A DNA stretch of 64,000 nucleotides, from the NCBI RefSeq assembly GCF_900292015.1, contig NZ_LR130759.1:3162001-3226000 (forward strand). The letters are read 5' to 3'. Below the pieces are notes generated by a model that worked only from the letters and a program-made list of their open reading frames with translations, had not been told where the DNA came from and did no database searches. This document shows, one piece after another, positions 17,136-25,676 of the stretch. How positions within the stretch are numbered: position 1 is the first letter of the stretch; each line of letters begins with the position of its first letter. The translations under genes and the position numbers were made by a program. The DNA is from Mycobacterium basiliense. GTDB taxonomy: Bacteria > Actinomycetota > Actinomycetes > Mycobacteriales > Mycobacteriaceae.

Positions 17136-18044
17136 ATGTCGAAGCTTGGTGGGCATCGTGGAGTCGTTGTCGGCGTCGACGGCTCGCCGGGCTCCAAAAT
17201 CGCGGTCCAGTGGGCCGCCCGCGACGCCGAGTTACGTGATGTTCCATTGACTTTGGCCCATGTCCTCCCGGGCCCAGCCGGCTACCGGCTGGCCTCCTCG
17301 GTGACGCCGGCGCACACCCAACGATGGCGCGACCGGGGACACCGACTGCTAGAAGATGCGCACCACATCGCGCGGGAACATTGTCAAAATGACCGCGCCC
17401 AGATCTATCGTGAAATGCCTTGCGCAATGACCGTTTCGGCTCTTGTCGAGTTGTCCACCGACGCCGAGCTGTTGGTGGTGGGATGCCTGGGCACCGGCAC
17501 GCTACGCGGCCGGCATCTGGGCTCGGTGAGTTCGGGGCTGATGCATTACGCGCATTGTCCAGTTGCCGTCATCCACGATGACGTGCAGATAAATGCCGAT
17601 GCCGAGCGCGCCTCGGTGTTGGTGGGTATCGACGAGTCACCGGAGTCGGAACTGGCGATTGCGATCGCCTTCCACGAGGCATCCCGCCGCAAAGTGCCGC
17701 TGACGGCCGTGCACGCGTGGAAACCGCTTAGCGTGCTTGATCCGATTGTCAGTTTGCCCAGCCCCGGCTGGCCGAAACTACGGTCGAGGCAGGACCAAAT
17801 AGTTGCCGAACGGCTGGCCGGCTGGGATAGGCAATATCCCGACGTGGTCGTGCACCGCATCGTCGCCCGCAATGACCCGGCACCTGAACTCGTCGGCTTA
17901 TCCACGTCAGCACAGCTCGTGGTGGTCGGCGGTCGTGGAGCTGGCGGCTTCGCGGGAATGTTGTTCGGCTCGGTCAGCGCCGCGGTTGTGCTGTTGACCC
18001 ATATACCGGTCATCGTTGCGCGCCGATCATTGGCAGAAAGCTAA
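17136..18044 (+). CDS. universal stress protein, tandem USP domains
   Basis: 302-residue protein with two USP (adenine-nucleotide-binding) domains, about 9-146 and 155-298. Each opens with GVVVGVDGSPGS or SVLVGIDESPES and closes with a G-x2-G-x9-G-S ATP-binding motif (GCLGTGTLRGRHLGSVS; GGRGAGGFAGMLFGSVS). The start ATG 17136 follows GAGGAG. Proteins of this type (Rv2623-like) are induced by hypoxia and bind ATP. Two more such genes lie at 26.4-28.7 kb. Confidence 0.93.
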   Translation: MSKLGGHRGVVVGVDGSPGSKIAVQWAARDAELRDVPLTLAHVLPGPAGYRLASSVTPAHTQRWRDRGHRLLEDAHHIAREHCQNDRAQIYREMPCAMTVSALVELSTDAELLVVGCLGTGTLRGRHLGSVSSGLMHYAHCPVAVIHDDVQINADAERASVLVGIDESPESELAIAIAFHEASRRKVPLTAVHAWKPLSVLDPIVSLPSPGWPKLRSRQDQIVAERLAGWDRQYPDVVVHRIVARNDPAPELVGLSTSAQLVVVGGRGAGGFAGMLFGSVSAAVVLLTHIPVIVARRSLAES

Positions 18045-18140
18045 CTGCGGAGTCTTCGCCTACTCGTGTCTGAAAGCGTGCTGGATCGATCGGGAGCGGT
18101 CGGCATCCGCCAAGCACGCGGACCCAACAGTTGCCATAGA

Positions 18141-18159
18141 ATTGGGTAGCCTACCCTAA
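18141..18159. promoter_or_regulatory. IdeR iron-box-like palindrome
   Basis: ATTGGGTAGCCTACCCTAA contains the perfect inverted repeat GGGTAG-C-CTACCC and matches about 15 of 19 positions of the IdeR consensus TWAGGTWAGSCTWACCTWA. It lies about 30 bases before the small Cys-rich gene, a suitable operator position. Confidence 0.45.
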
Positions 18160-18189
18160 GTAACGTGTTGGAAAGGCTGGTTCCCACTC

Positions 18190-18432
18190 ATGCTGCCCAT
18201 TGATCCACACGCCGACGCTTCCCGGCGCGCCTGGTTGCCCTGTCCGAATTGCACCTGGGGCCGCGCGGCGTGCTCGGACTGTCTCAGCAGCCGCAACTGT
18301 GGCACTCACTGGCAATATCTGCTGAGCAATCGCGCGACGGAACTACACCTCCAGTGCCCCGGCTGCACCACGTTGTGGTCAACCGACACGCGGAATCGCC
18401 AACCCACACGGGCCGCCACGCGGTTGCGCTGA
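18190..18432 (+). CDS. small cysteine-rich (zinc-ribbon-like) protein
   Basis: 80 residues with CPNC, CSDC, a further Cys-x-x-His and CPGC, spaced like two or three zinc knuckles, so it is probably a metal-binding protein. I do not recognise a named family. The ATG at 18190 follows GAAAGGCTGG. The palindrome at 18141-18159 suggests iron-dependent control. It lies convergent to the tetR gene, 31 bases away. Confidence 0.6.
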   Translation: MLPIDPHADASRRAWLPCPNCTWGRAACSDCLSSRNCGTHWQYLLSNRATELHLQCPGCTTLWSTDTRNRQPTRAATRLR

Positions 18433-18463
18433 CATCGCACCAGACGTATCGCCCCTGCCCCGG

Positions 18464-19150
18464 TCACGCAGCGGAATCGGGTTGACCGGCCGCATCCAAA
18501 TCAGGAAGGGGGCGCTGGCAGATCGCCCGCGCCTCATTGGCTTCGATGCCGAACAACCGCAACAACTTCTCGGTGACGGTGTCAGCGGCCATATCGCCGT
18601 CGCGCTGCGGATCGGACCGTAACAGTGTGCCCAGGCCCAGCAATGCGCCACCGGCCATGGCAAGTGCCAGATCCGGGTCATCGATCTGAAACCGCCCGGC
18701 GTCGGCGGCAGCCCTAATGTCACGCCGGGCACGAGGCGCCACGCCACGATCTGATGACAGCAGGGTGGACCCGTTGGCCAACAGGATGCCACTTTCCTGT
18801 GGCCGCTGACGGAAAAGCCGGCCGGTCAATCGGAAGCTGGTGGCGAACGTTTCGGCGGGGTCTTCGATCGATGCGGTAATCCGGTCCAGCAGCGCCCCGT
18901 GCGCGTCGAGCACATCGGCGATGGCCGCCTCGAACAACTGCTCCTTGCTGTCGAAATGGTTATAAAAGGAGCCCATACCGACATCGGCCGCCTGGGTGAT
19001 CTCGAGGATCGGGACATTGACTCGGCCGTCGGCGATCAAGCGTTGTGCGGCCTTGATCAGGGCCGCTCTGGTGCGCTGCTTACGCCGCTCGAGGCGACTC
19101 GACGGGTCCACAGGGCCGTCGCTCGACGTCGTCACCCTAGCAGTATGCAT
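18464..19150 (-). CDS. TetR family repressor of the aromatic operon
   Basis: 228-residue TetR regulator. The helix-turn-helix is at about residues 24-70 (RTRAALIKAAQRLIADG ... ITQAADVGMGSFYNHFDSKEQLF); the C-terminal ligand domain is typical in length. It is divergent from the ring-cleavage operon starting near 19218, and two palindromic sites occupy the space between. It therefore most likely represses that operon and itself, released by an aromatic or ring-cleavage compound. Confidence 0.9.
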   Translation of the reverse strand: MHTARVTTSSDGPVDPSSRLERRKQRTRAALIKAAQRLIADGRVNVPILEITQAADVGMGSFYNHFDSKEQLFEAAIADVLDAHGALLDRITASIEDPAETFATSFRLTGRLFRQRPQESGILLANGSTLLSSDRGVAPRARRDIRAAADAGRFQIDDPDLALAMAGGALLGLGTLLRSDPQRDGDMAADTVTEKLLRLFGIEANEARAICQRPLPDLDAAGQPDSAA

Positions 19151-19155
19151 CGCTT

Positions 19156-19171
19156 GTGAGGATTTCGTCAG
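19156..19171. promoter_or_regulatory. TetR operator 1 (candidate)
   Basis: GTGAGGATTTCGTCAG; identical in 15 of 16 bases to the site at 19199-19214 and 43 bases from it. It lies six bases upstream of the tetR start codon, so occupancy should block tetR. Confidence 0.65.
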
Positions 19172-19198
19172 AAATGTTGACTGAGAGCTACGTCGTAT

Positions 19199-19214
19199 GT
19201 GACGATTTCGTCAG
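19199..19214. promoter_or_regulatory. TetR operator 2 (candidate)
   Basis: GTGACGATTTCGTCAG contains the perfect palindrome TGACGA-TT-TCGTCA. It sits directly before the first gene of the ring-cleavage operon. Confidence 0.7.
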
Positions 19215-19217
19215 TTA

Positions 19218-20396
19218 GTGCTGTGGATGGTGGTGGATTCGATGATCGGCACTCGTAACGACGCCAACAACGGCGCGCCCAGGGACGTGCACAAGAACGT
19301 GCATTGCGAGCAAGGAGCGCGGCCTGGTGAGCACCCCGGCCGGTCCCGTAATCCCGTGATCAAAGTCGCCGATATCGCGTGGCTTGAGTTTGAGAAGCCG
19401 GACCTGACCCGGACCGAGACATTTGCCCGAGCCTTCGGCTTTTGCACGGCGCACCGCGGACCCGACGAGCTGGCGTTGCGCGGAGCCGGCGCCGGCACCC
19501 CGTGCGTCATCGTGCGCCGCGGACCTCGGACTCGCTTCGGCGGGGTCGCCTACCGGGCCAGCGACGAGGTCGATGTCCTGCGACTCGCCGACAAGTGCGG
19601 CGTCACCGCACGGCCGCTGCCGGACCTCGGTGGTCTGTCGGTCGACCTAGTAGACCCCAGCGGAATCCCGGTGCGCGTGGTGGCCGGCATGTACGAGCAG
19701 CCCGAGTTGCCCCGGCCACAACCACAAACGTTCAACTTCGGACGCGATGTCCGGCGTACCAACACCACCCAACGACCCCCGCGCGTACCAGCGCGTGTCG
19801 AGCGTCTCGGACACTTGGTGCTGCAGTCGACCAAATTCGTTGCAGCACTGAATTGGTATTTGGACAACCTCGGGATGATCGTCAGCGACTTCCAGTACTT
19901 CCCCGGCCAGCGCGCACGGGGACCGACCATGAGCTTCATCCGCTGTGATCGCGGATCGACTCCGACTGACCACCACACATTGGCGATGGCGCTAGGTCCG
20001 GCCAACCGCTACCTGCACTCCGCATACCAGGTCAGCGACCTCGATGCTCTCGCCGCCGGCGGTGAATACCTCAGGGAACGAGGTTATTTCCGTTCCTGGG
20101 GCATTGGCAGACACATTCAGGGCAGTCAGATCTTCGACTACTGGCGCGACCCCGACGGCTTCCTGGTCGAGCACTTCACCGATGGCGACGTGTTCGACCA
20201 CACCCTTGAGCCCGGGTGGGCACCGTTGACCGCCTCGGGTTTGGCCCAGTGGGGACCGCCGGCAACCAAAGATTTCCTCGGCACCAGCCCGAAATTAGCA
20301 CGCCGCGAACTTGTTTCGATGATCACCGCACTTCGGCAGCACAACGAGTTCGACCTCGGCCGCCTGATTGGCCTACTGAAAGTCCCCACCTCATGA
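19218..20396 (+). CDS. extradiol ring-cleavage dioxygenase (two VOC domains)
   Basis: Catechol 2,3-dioxygenase-like protein, up to 392 residues; the ATG at 19242 (MIGTRNDANNG) is an alternative that leaves more room for the operator. The N-terminal VOC domain (IKVADIAWLEFEKPDL) is followed by a catalytic one with candidate Fe(II) ligands His in RLGHLVLQS, His in YLHSAYQVSD or DHHTLAMA, and Glu in GFLVEHFTDGD. It would cleave a catechol made by the hydroxylase encoded two genes downstream. The stop overlaps the next start (ATGA). Confidence 0.88.
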   Translation: MLWMVVDSMIGTRNDANNGAPRDVHKNVHCEQGARPGEHPGRSRNPVIKVADIAWLEFEKPDLTRTETFARAFGFCTAHRGPDELALRGAGAGTPCVIVRRGPRTRFGGVAYRASDEVDVLRLADKCGVTARPLPDLGGLSVDLVDPSGIPVRVVAGMYEQPELPRPQPQTFNFGRDVRRTNTTQRPPRVPARVERLGHLVLQSTKFVAALNWYLDNLGMIVSDFQYFPGQRARGPTMSFIRCDRGSTPTDHHTLAMALGPANRYLHSAYQVSDLDALAAGGEYLRERGYFRSWGIGRHIQGSQIFDYWRDPDGFLVEHFTDGDVFDHTLEPGWAPLTASGLAQWGPPATKDFLGTSPKLARRELVSMITALRQHNEFDLGRLIGLLKVPTS

Positions 20397-21331
20397 CCGT
20401 TTCCGTGTTACGTACCGCCGAAGCCTGGTGGGTCAAAACCCCAGCTGGGGCCGCGCAAATCGGCACCGCTACGCCTACCACCGCTGCACTGCTGGCCGAT
20501 CGGGCGGCAATCGAAGCCGCGGCCAGTAGCTCCGACACCGTTGCCGTCGGCAGCCTCAAGTTGCTTTCACCGGTTACCCGACCGTGCCGGGTGGTGGCGC
20601 AGATGACCAACTTTGAATCGCATGTCAAGGACGCGGGCATGGATCCGACATCGATTCCGTTGACCTTCTTTCGCAAGGCGTCGGCGTCAATCAGCGGTCC
20701 GTTCGACGACATCGTCAAACCGGCGCACGTCAAACTGCTCGACTACGAAGTCGAGATCGGGCTGGTAATCGGACGCACAATCCCGGTCGGCACCACCATT
20801 TCCGATGCAAGCCTGGCCGACTTCATCGCCGGATTGGTCGTGACCAACGATGTTTCGGCGCGAGACATACAGCTTCCCCAGACGCAGTTCTACGAAGCCA
20901 AGTCCTACCCGACCTTCACACCGGTGGGTCCACAGCTTGTGTTACTCAACGCCAACGAGCTCAGCCGTTTCGGTGAGCTACGCCTGCGCTTGACGGTGAA
21001 CGGCGAGGAGCGGCAGAACGCACTCGTCGAGGGCGACATGCTGCACCGGCCGGTGCAGGCGCTGCAAGCGCTGACCCAATTCCAAGAGTTAGCCCCCGGG
21101 GACCTGGTGCTCACCGGAACACCGGTGGGCACCGCGCTGAGCGCACCGCCCAGGCCGGTGGCGGCGATCAGCAACCTGCTACCGCCAGCCGTAAAATGGA
21201 AGGCCTTCTTCAAACGTCAAGCCGGCAATCCGAAGTACCTTCGGCATGGCGACATCGTCGAGGCGTCGGTATCCACCGACGACGGTGCGATCGATCTCGG
21301 AACACAGCGCAATGTCGTGCGCTACACATGA
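20393..21331 (+). CDS. fumarylacetoacetate hydrolase family protein
   Basis: 312 residues. The FAH-fold core holds the metal-ligand pattern DYEVEIGLVIG and the conserved TNDVSARDIQ, with PGDLVLTGTPVGT near the C-terminus. Members hydrolyse C-C bonds or decarboxylate and hydrate dienoates in meta-cleavage pathways. It begins in ATGA overlap with the dioxygenase and ends in ATGA overlap with the hydroxylase, so all three are translationally coupled. It probably processes the ring-cleavage product. Confidence 0.9.
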   Translation: MTVSVLRTAEAWWVKTPAGAAQIGTATPTTAALLADRAAIEAAASSSDTVAVGSLKLLSPVTRPCRVVAQMTNFESHVKDAGMDPTSIPLTFFRKASASISGPFDDIVKPAHVKLLDYEVEIGLVIGRTIPVGTTISDASLADFIAGLVVTNDVSARDIQLPQTQFYEAKSYPTFTPVGPQLVLLNANELSRFGELRLRLTVNGEERQNALVEGDMLHRPVQALQALTQFQELAPGDLVLTGTPVGTALSAPPRPVAAISNLLPPAVKWKAFFKRQAGNPKYLRHGDIVEASVSTDDGAIDLGTQRNVVRYT

Positions 21332-22881
21332 GCGACGAGGGTCTTCACCCCGTTCCGCGTGTCCCCGTCGTTGTCGTCGGCGCCGGACCGACCGGCATCA
21401 CCGCCGCCACCCTGTTGGCCCAATACGGGGTCGAGTGCGTGATCCTGGAGCGCTGGCCCGGCGTGTATCCGCAACCCAGGGCGGTACATCTCGACGACGA
21501 AATCTTTCGGGTGATGGGCCGCCTCGGCATCGCCGATGACTTCGCGGCAATTTCGCGGCCCACAGCCGGTTTGCGGCTGCTCGACAAACGGTTCCACGTG
21601 CTCGCCGAATTTCACCGCGACCCAGCCCACAGCCTCCATGGCTTTCCGCAGGCCAACATGTTCGACCAACCGGAATTGGAGGCTTTGCTGCGAACCAATC
21701 TCGAGCGCTACCCAAATGCGGAACTACGCGGGGACGCCGAGGTCACCGCGATCTCGAAGATCAGCGCAGACAGGGATCTTGTGCGCGTTACCTTCACCGA
21801 TCGATCCGACGGCCGAATTCACCAACTCGATACCGAATACCTACTGGGCTGCGACGGTGCGAACAGCTTGATCCGAAGCCAAATCGGCTCCGCGATGCGG
21901 GATTTACGCTTTCAACAGCGCTGGTTGGTGGTTGATGTAGCCACCGGCGCTGACCTGCATCAGTGGGACGGCGTGCACCAGATATGTGATCCGGTTCGCG
22001 CCGCGACCTACATGCGGATTGGAGAGTCACGTTACCGGTGGGAGTTTCAGCTACAAGATGCCGAAAGCGCCGCAGCCTTCGACACCGTGGGCAAGCTGCG
22101 GCCACTCATCGCGCCGTGGGTCGCCGACGTCCCCAATAGCGCGCTCACGCTGCTGCGCGTTACCGAATACACCTTTCGCGCTCAAATCGCAGATCGGTGG
22201 CGCCGTGACAACGTCTTTATCCTCGGCGACGCTGCACACCTCACTCCCCCGTTCATCGGTCAGGGCCTGGGCACCGGGGTGCGTGATGCGATGAACTTGA
22301 GCTGGAAAATTGCCGCAGTCCGAAGCGGCATGCTCGCGGCAAGCATTCTCGACAGTTACGAGCGGGAGCGCAAACCGCACACTCGGCAGTTGATCCGGCT
22401 AGCACTTGGCATCGGCTGGGCGATGACCGGCGGCGGCCGCCTGGGTGACAGGGTACGCCGTGCGGTGCTGCCCCGGCTGGGGCTCATGCCGGGTCTGCGT
22501 GACAAGGTCGTCGATTCCACGACCCCTGCCCTGAGCGCGTCGCCGCTGGTGAGGAAAACCCGCCGATTTCGCCCGGCACGCCAAATCGCCGGAACGTTAT
22601 GCCCAAATCCGGTGCTCCCCGGCGGCCAACGACTCGACGAAGTGGCCGGAACGGGGTTCGCCGTCATCGTCACAGCCCCACTAACCGCAAACGAAAAGGC
22701 AACGCTGCGCCGGCGCGGAGTTGTGCCGGTGATCGCCCGACCCGGCAGCGTACTCGCCCAATGGTTGCGCGCCGGCCAGGCCACCGCCGCGATAGTACGT
22801 CCGGACCGCACGGTGATGCGGACGGGACGAAATCAATCCGCCTTGTGCTTGTGGACCGCCAACACGCTGAAGCACGGATGA
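21328..22881 (+). CDS. MhpA-like FAD aromatic hydroxylase
   Basis: 517-residue flavoprotein monooxygenase similar to 3-(3-hydroxyphenyl)propionate hydroxylase. Seen: PVVVVGAGPTGITAA (FAD ADP-binding site near residue 13), LLGCDGANSLIR (DG motif) and VFILGDAAHLTPPF (GD motif), followed by GQGLGTGVRDAMNLSWK. It would add a second hydroxyl to a phenolic substrate, making the catechol for the dioxygenase. It is the last gene of the operon; a hairpin lies 54 bases after the stop. Confidence 0.9.
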   Translation: MSDEGLHPVPRVPVVVVGAGPTGITAATLLAQYGVECVILERWPGVYPQPRAVHLDDEIFRVMGRLGIADDFAAISRPTAGLRLLDKRFHVLAEFHRDPAHSLHGFPQANMFDQPELEALLRTNLERYPNAELRGDAEVTAISKISADRDLVRVTFTDRSDGRIHQLDTEYLLGCDGANSLIRSQIGSAMRDLRFQQRWLVVDVATGADLHQWDGVHQICDPVRAATYMRIGESRYRWEFQLQDAESAAAFDTVGKLRPLIAPWVADVPNSALTLLRVTEYTFRAQIADRWRRDNVFILGDAAHLTPPFIGQGLGTGVRDAMNLSWKIAAVRSGMLAASILDSYERERKPHTRQLIRLALGIGWAMTGGGRLGDRVRRAVLPRLGLMPGLRDKVVDSTTPALSASPLVRKTRRFRPARQIAGTLCPNPVLPGGQRLDEVAGTGFAVIVTAPLTANEKATLRRRGVVPVIARPGSVLAQWLRAGQATAAIVRPDRTVMRTGRNQSALCLWTANTLKHG

Positions 22882-22934
22882 ACGTATGCATCGGGCGCCC
22901 GACGAGCACACGAATGGTGTGTCGGAAGTCCATC

Positions 22935-22981
22935 TCGTCTCAGTAGCACCGAACGAGGTACTTACCCCGTTGCTGAGACGA
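22935..22981 (+). terminator. inverted repeat after the ring-cleavage operon
   Basis: TCGTCTCAG (22935-22943) pairs perfectly with CTGAGACGA (22973-22981) around a 29-base loop. It could end the operon transcript, though there is no T-run and the loop is long. Confidence 0.35.
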
Positions 22982-23235
22982 CAGCTGGTATCGGAATGGG
23001 TTACCCAATGGCAGCCGACCGAAGTGCCGTTCGGGTCCGTTCGGCCAAGCGTACGGTGATGCAGGACACAGGTTTGAGCGTTCGGTCGCGCGGAAACCCT
23101 TGCCAGTACAGGGAAATGTTGACTTGGACGCGAGCGAGCACGCGACGGTCCAAGCCCTGTTGGCTGAGCGCAATCGGATGACACGTGAGGCCACCAAGTT
23201 GGGAAGCAAACACATAGGACACGTAGGAGGAACCC
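22982..23235. other. intergenic stretch before csbD
   Basis: Together with 22882-22934 this is a gap of about 350 bases. Apart from the hairpin and the csbD leader with its GGAGGAA ribosome-binding site I see no gene or clear promoter. Confidence 0.5.
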
Positions 23236-23469
23236 ATGGCGGAGAAAAGTGGACCCCAAGAGGGCGTCGAAGGCGTCGTCGAAGGTGCCAAAGGCAAGGC
23301 TAAGGAAGTATTTGGAGCCGTGACCGGCCGCGACGACATCAAGCGCGAGGGCCAAGCCCAGCAGGACAAGGCAGACGCCCAGCGCGATGCGGCCAAGAAG
23401 GAGGCCGAGGCAGAAGCCGCGCGCGGCGGTGCCGAGGCGGCTGAACAACGCCAAAAGGCCAACCAGTAA
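23236..23469 (+). CDS. CsbD-like / microaggregate-binding protein
   Basis: 77-residue, very hydrophilic helical protein of the CsbD stress family. EGVVEGAKGKAKEVFGAVTGRDDIKREGQ is the family core, followed by an Ala/Glu/Lys-rich helix. Its start is supported by GGAGGAA nine bases upstream. Family members are general-stress proteins of unknown mechanism; mycobacterial ones are annotated as microaggregate-binding. A strong hairpin follows. Confidence 0.85.
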   Translation: MAEKSGPQEGVEGVVEGAKGKAKEVFGAVTGRDDIKREGQAQQDKADAQRDAAKKEAEAEAARGGAEAAEQRQKANQ

Positions 23470-23480
23470 CCACTAGCGAA

Positions 23481-23512
23481 ATGGGCCCAGTCCTTGACCG
23501 GACTGGGTCCAT
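23481..23512. terminator. bidirectional terminator between csbD and HAD genes
   Basis: ATGGGCCCAGTCC and GGACTGGGTCCAT pair over 13 bp with one G-T, around a six-base loop TTGACC. It lies between two convergent genes, 11 bases after the csbD stop. Confidence 0.75.
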
Positions 23513-23536
23513 TCGCTTGCGAATTCGCGTGCAGGA

Positions 23537-24253
23537 TCACACTCCGGCAACCAAACGGGCAATTGGGGTCTCTTCGAGGTGGTCTGTGAGATCTTCGGCA
23601 TTGGCAAACACCATTGCCGTACCTGCTTTTTCAAGTTCAGATCGTGAAAACCCGCCACAAAGCAGCCCGATGCTGGTTACGCATGCCCGTACGCACGCTT
23701 CGGCATCCCAAACCGCATCGCCAACGAAAGCGGCTTGGTCGGCCGAGACTCCCACCCGGCGCAATGCGACATGAATGATGTCGGGCTTGGGCTTTGCGGT
23801 GTCGACATCGCTGGCCGAAGTGATCGCGGCAACGATGTCGTCGATGTCCAGTACCTCACGCAGTAAAGCCAATTCGTCTTCGGGTGCCGACGTAGCAAGC
23901 ACCACCTTGAGCCCAAGATCTGCCACGCGATGGAGTAGCGTGCGAGCGCCTGGCAAAGGGCGCAACAGCTGAGCGGAGTCCAAGTAGTAGCGGGAGTGCA
24001 AGTCCTTCAAGCGTTTTTGCGTCCCCTCGGGGGCGTGGTCAGACAGCGAACTCACCAGCGTCGACCCATCCATTCCAATAGACCGATGGATGCGCCAAGC
24101 CTCGACGTCAATCCCCACATCGGCGAAGGCCCGGTACCACGCTTGGATGTGCAGATAATTGGAGTCCACCAAGGTTCCGTCCACATCGAACAGGATCGCT
24201 GCTGGGGTAGCGGACCCGCCGGCGCTATGGGCGCTTATTCTGTAGTCAGACAA
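23537..24253 (-). CDS. HAD-superfamily phosphatase
   Basis: 238 residues. Motif I is ILFDVDGTLVDSN (nucleophile Asp), the cap domain follows, motif II is VLATSAP, motif III contains KPKPDI, and motif IV is AFVGDAVWDAEAC. These features suit phosphoglycolate-phosphatase-like or beta-phosphoglucomutase-like enzymes. The start appears to be a TTG at 24253 with no good ribosome-binding site, so the true N-terminus is uncertain. It is convergent with csbD. The substrate is unknown. Confidence 0.85.
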   Translation of the reverse strand: MSDYRISAHSAGGSATPAAILFDVDGTLVDSNYLHIQAWYRAFADVGIDVEAWRIHRSIGMDGSTLVSSLSDHAPEGTQKRLKDLHSRYYLDSAQLLRPLPGARTLLHRVADLGLKVVLATSAPEDELALLREVLDIDDIVAAITSASDVDTAKPKPDIIHVALRRVGVSADQAAFVGDAVWDAEACVRACVTSIGLLCGGFSRSELEKAGTAMVFANAEDLTDHLEETPIARLVAGV

Positions 24254-24287
24254 GGTAGTAACTCATTTCGCGGTATGGCAATAAGGG

Positions 24288-24776
24288 CTAAAACAGAATG
24301 GCGATGACCGAAAGGTCGACTACCAGAAGCGCCAGCCCCAACAACGGAATCACAAACCCGTGCCGGCGAGGTGCCGTGGCGAACGAAGCGACAACGGTCA
24401 AGGCGGCGACCGCCGGAGCACCGTAAAGCAGAATGCCGTACAGCAGACCGCTCGGCCCAAGTTGTGGGCACTGGGCAGCGCTGCATGCGGCCACGCTCAT
24501 CGCCGCGCCAATTGCGAAGACCATCACCAACATCGCGACGGGAACCGTCATCAACGCCAGTATCCAATTCAACATTGTGCGGCGGCCACGATGGCGACGA
24601 GTATTCCGAGATCGTCGACTTCCCGCCTCAGAAATCACCTGACCTGTGGTGGTGTGGTCCACGACTGAACCAGTTGAACCTGTTGGGACTCGTCGCACCT
24701 TGGCGCGTACACGGCGCGTGGCTGTCGGTAGATCGCTCTTCCGCGCTATCCCGCTCTTAGTCGTCGTTGGCATCAT
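24288..24776 (-). CDS. small membrane protein, unrecognised
   Basis: About 162 residues if translated from the ATGATG at 24776-24771, which has GGAAAGGTG upstream. The first 65 residues are basic and Thr/Arg-rich, and the rest (from MLNWILALMT) carries about three membrane spans. A start at 24575 would give only the membrane part, and a GTG at 24923 would add about 50 residues. No family is recognised. It lies 35 bases before the HAD gene in the same direction. Confidence 0.5.
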   Translation of the reverse strand: MMPTTTKSGIARKSDLPTATRRVRAKVRRVPTGSTGSVVDHTTTGQVISEAGSRRSRNTRRHRGRRTMLNWILALMTVPVAMLVMVFAIGAAMSVAACSAAQCPQLGPSGLLYGILLYGAPAVAALTVVASFATAPRRHGFVIPLLGLALLVVDLSVIAILF

Positions 24777-25155
24777 GGCACCTTTCCGGTGTGGGCGTCC
24801 GGTGTAGGCGGTCGCTCGTTTCTGCCCCGACAGTTGCGCCGTCGCGTCAGCAAGCTGCAGGAAATCGCCGCCGGCCAATGCGGTGAAAGTTCCCGCGGCG
24901 GCCACTGAGGTCGCCGGTGCCACTGAGATTCCACCTCATTGTTTGTGGACCCTTTCCTTGGCTGAGTACCCGTTTCCAACGCAGGCAATCCACGACCGGT
25001 GCAGCTCCGCGGATGTGCGGATTGCGTTTGCGGCATGCGCGTCGCCATTTCCACCGCGTATGCTCGCGTCCGCGACCTTAGCGGTGAGGCTGGCGCGGCC
25101 AATCACGCCGCGACCGCGCCCGACTCACAGCCATCGCCCAACCTCGGTCTGGCCG
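24777..25155. other. intergenic stretch between membrane-protein gene and MerR gene
   Basis: About 380 bases with no recognised gene. The part next to 24777 might be coding if the membrane-protein gene starts at GTG 24923. Confidence 0.4.
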
Positions 25156-25530
25156 CTATCGAGTACCCGCGCCATTCTCGTCGCTTCGTGGAGCCGCCTT
25201 AGCGGCGTTGCGCAAGGAGCGATTGCTGGCTTGCAGGTTGCTGTTGGCCGCAGTGAGGGCGGCGTTGTCGTCTTCCAGATTGAGGATGCGAGCGATTCCG
25301 GCCAGATTTATTCCGGCATCCACCAGGGAGCTAATCCGCTGCAGCCGGGCCAAGTCATCGGCGCTATAACGCCGCGTGCCACCCTCGCTGCGGGCGGGTG
25401 TCAGCAGCCCATGGCGCTCGTATAGCCGCAGCGACTGCACCGGGATACCCGACAGCTCGGCGGCTACGGAGATCCCGTAAACGCCCCGATGGGGTGCCGG
25501 CGCACCCGCTTCACCAGGGCTTTCGCTCAT
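25156..25530 (-). CDS. MerR-family regulator (HspR-like), divergent from hsp18
   Basis: 124-residue MerR-type regulator. GVYGISVAAELSGIPVQSLRLYERHGLLTPARSEGGTRRY is the winged helix-turn-helix, and a short coiled coil (NLEDDNAALTAANSNLQASNRSL) follows. The pattern resembles HspR, the repressor of heat-shock genes, but no metal-binding Cys is present. Divergence from hsp18 across about 146 bases suggests direct control of that gene. Confidence 0.88.
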   Translation of the reverse strand: MSESPGEAGAPAPHRGVYGISVAAELSGIPVQSLRLYERHGLLTPARSEGGTRRYSADDLARLQRISSLVDAGINLAGIARILNLEDDNAALTAANSNLQASNRSLRNAAKAAPRSDENGAGTR

Positions 25531-25578
25531 CGAACGCCTCCTTGCCTACCAGCTGCACAGAAAACCTGTTTACCACAG

Positions 25579-25609
25579 TTGCATTATTATGTCGACAGTG
25601 CTATATAAA
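25579..25609 (+). promoter_or_regulatory. candidate hsp18 promoter
   Basis: TTGCAT (25579-25584), 17 bases, then TATATA (25602-25607; TATAAA overlaps it), about 75 bases before the hsp18 start and in the divergent space with the MerR gene. The surrounding sequence is AT-rich compared with the window. Confidence 0.5.
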
Positions 25610-25676
25610 ATCTGTGTTATGAGGCATATGAAATGCCCAACCGTGAACAGCACATTTGGAGGGAGAAGTGAACACC

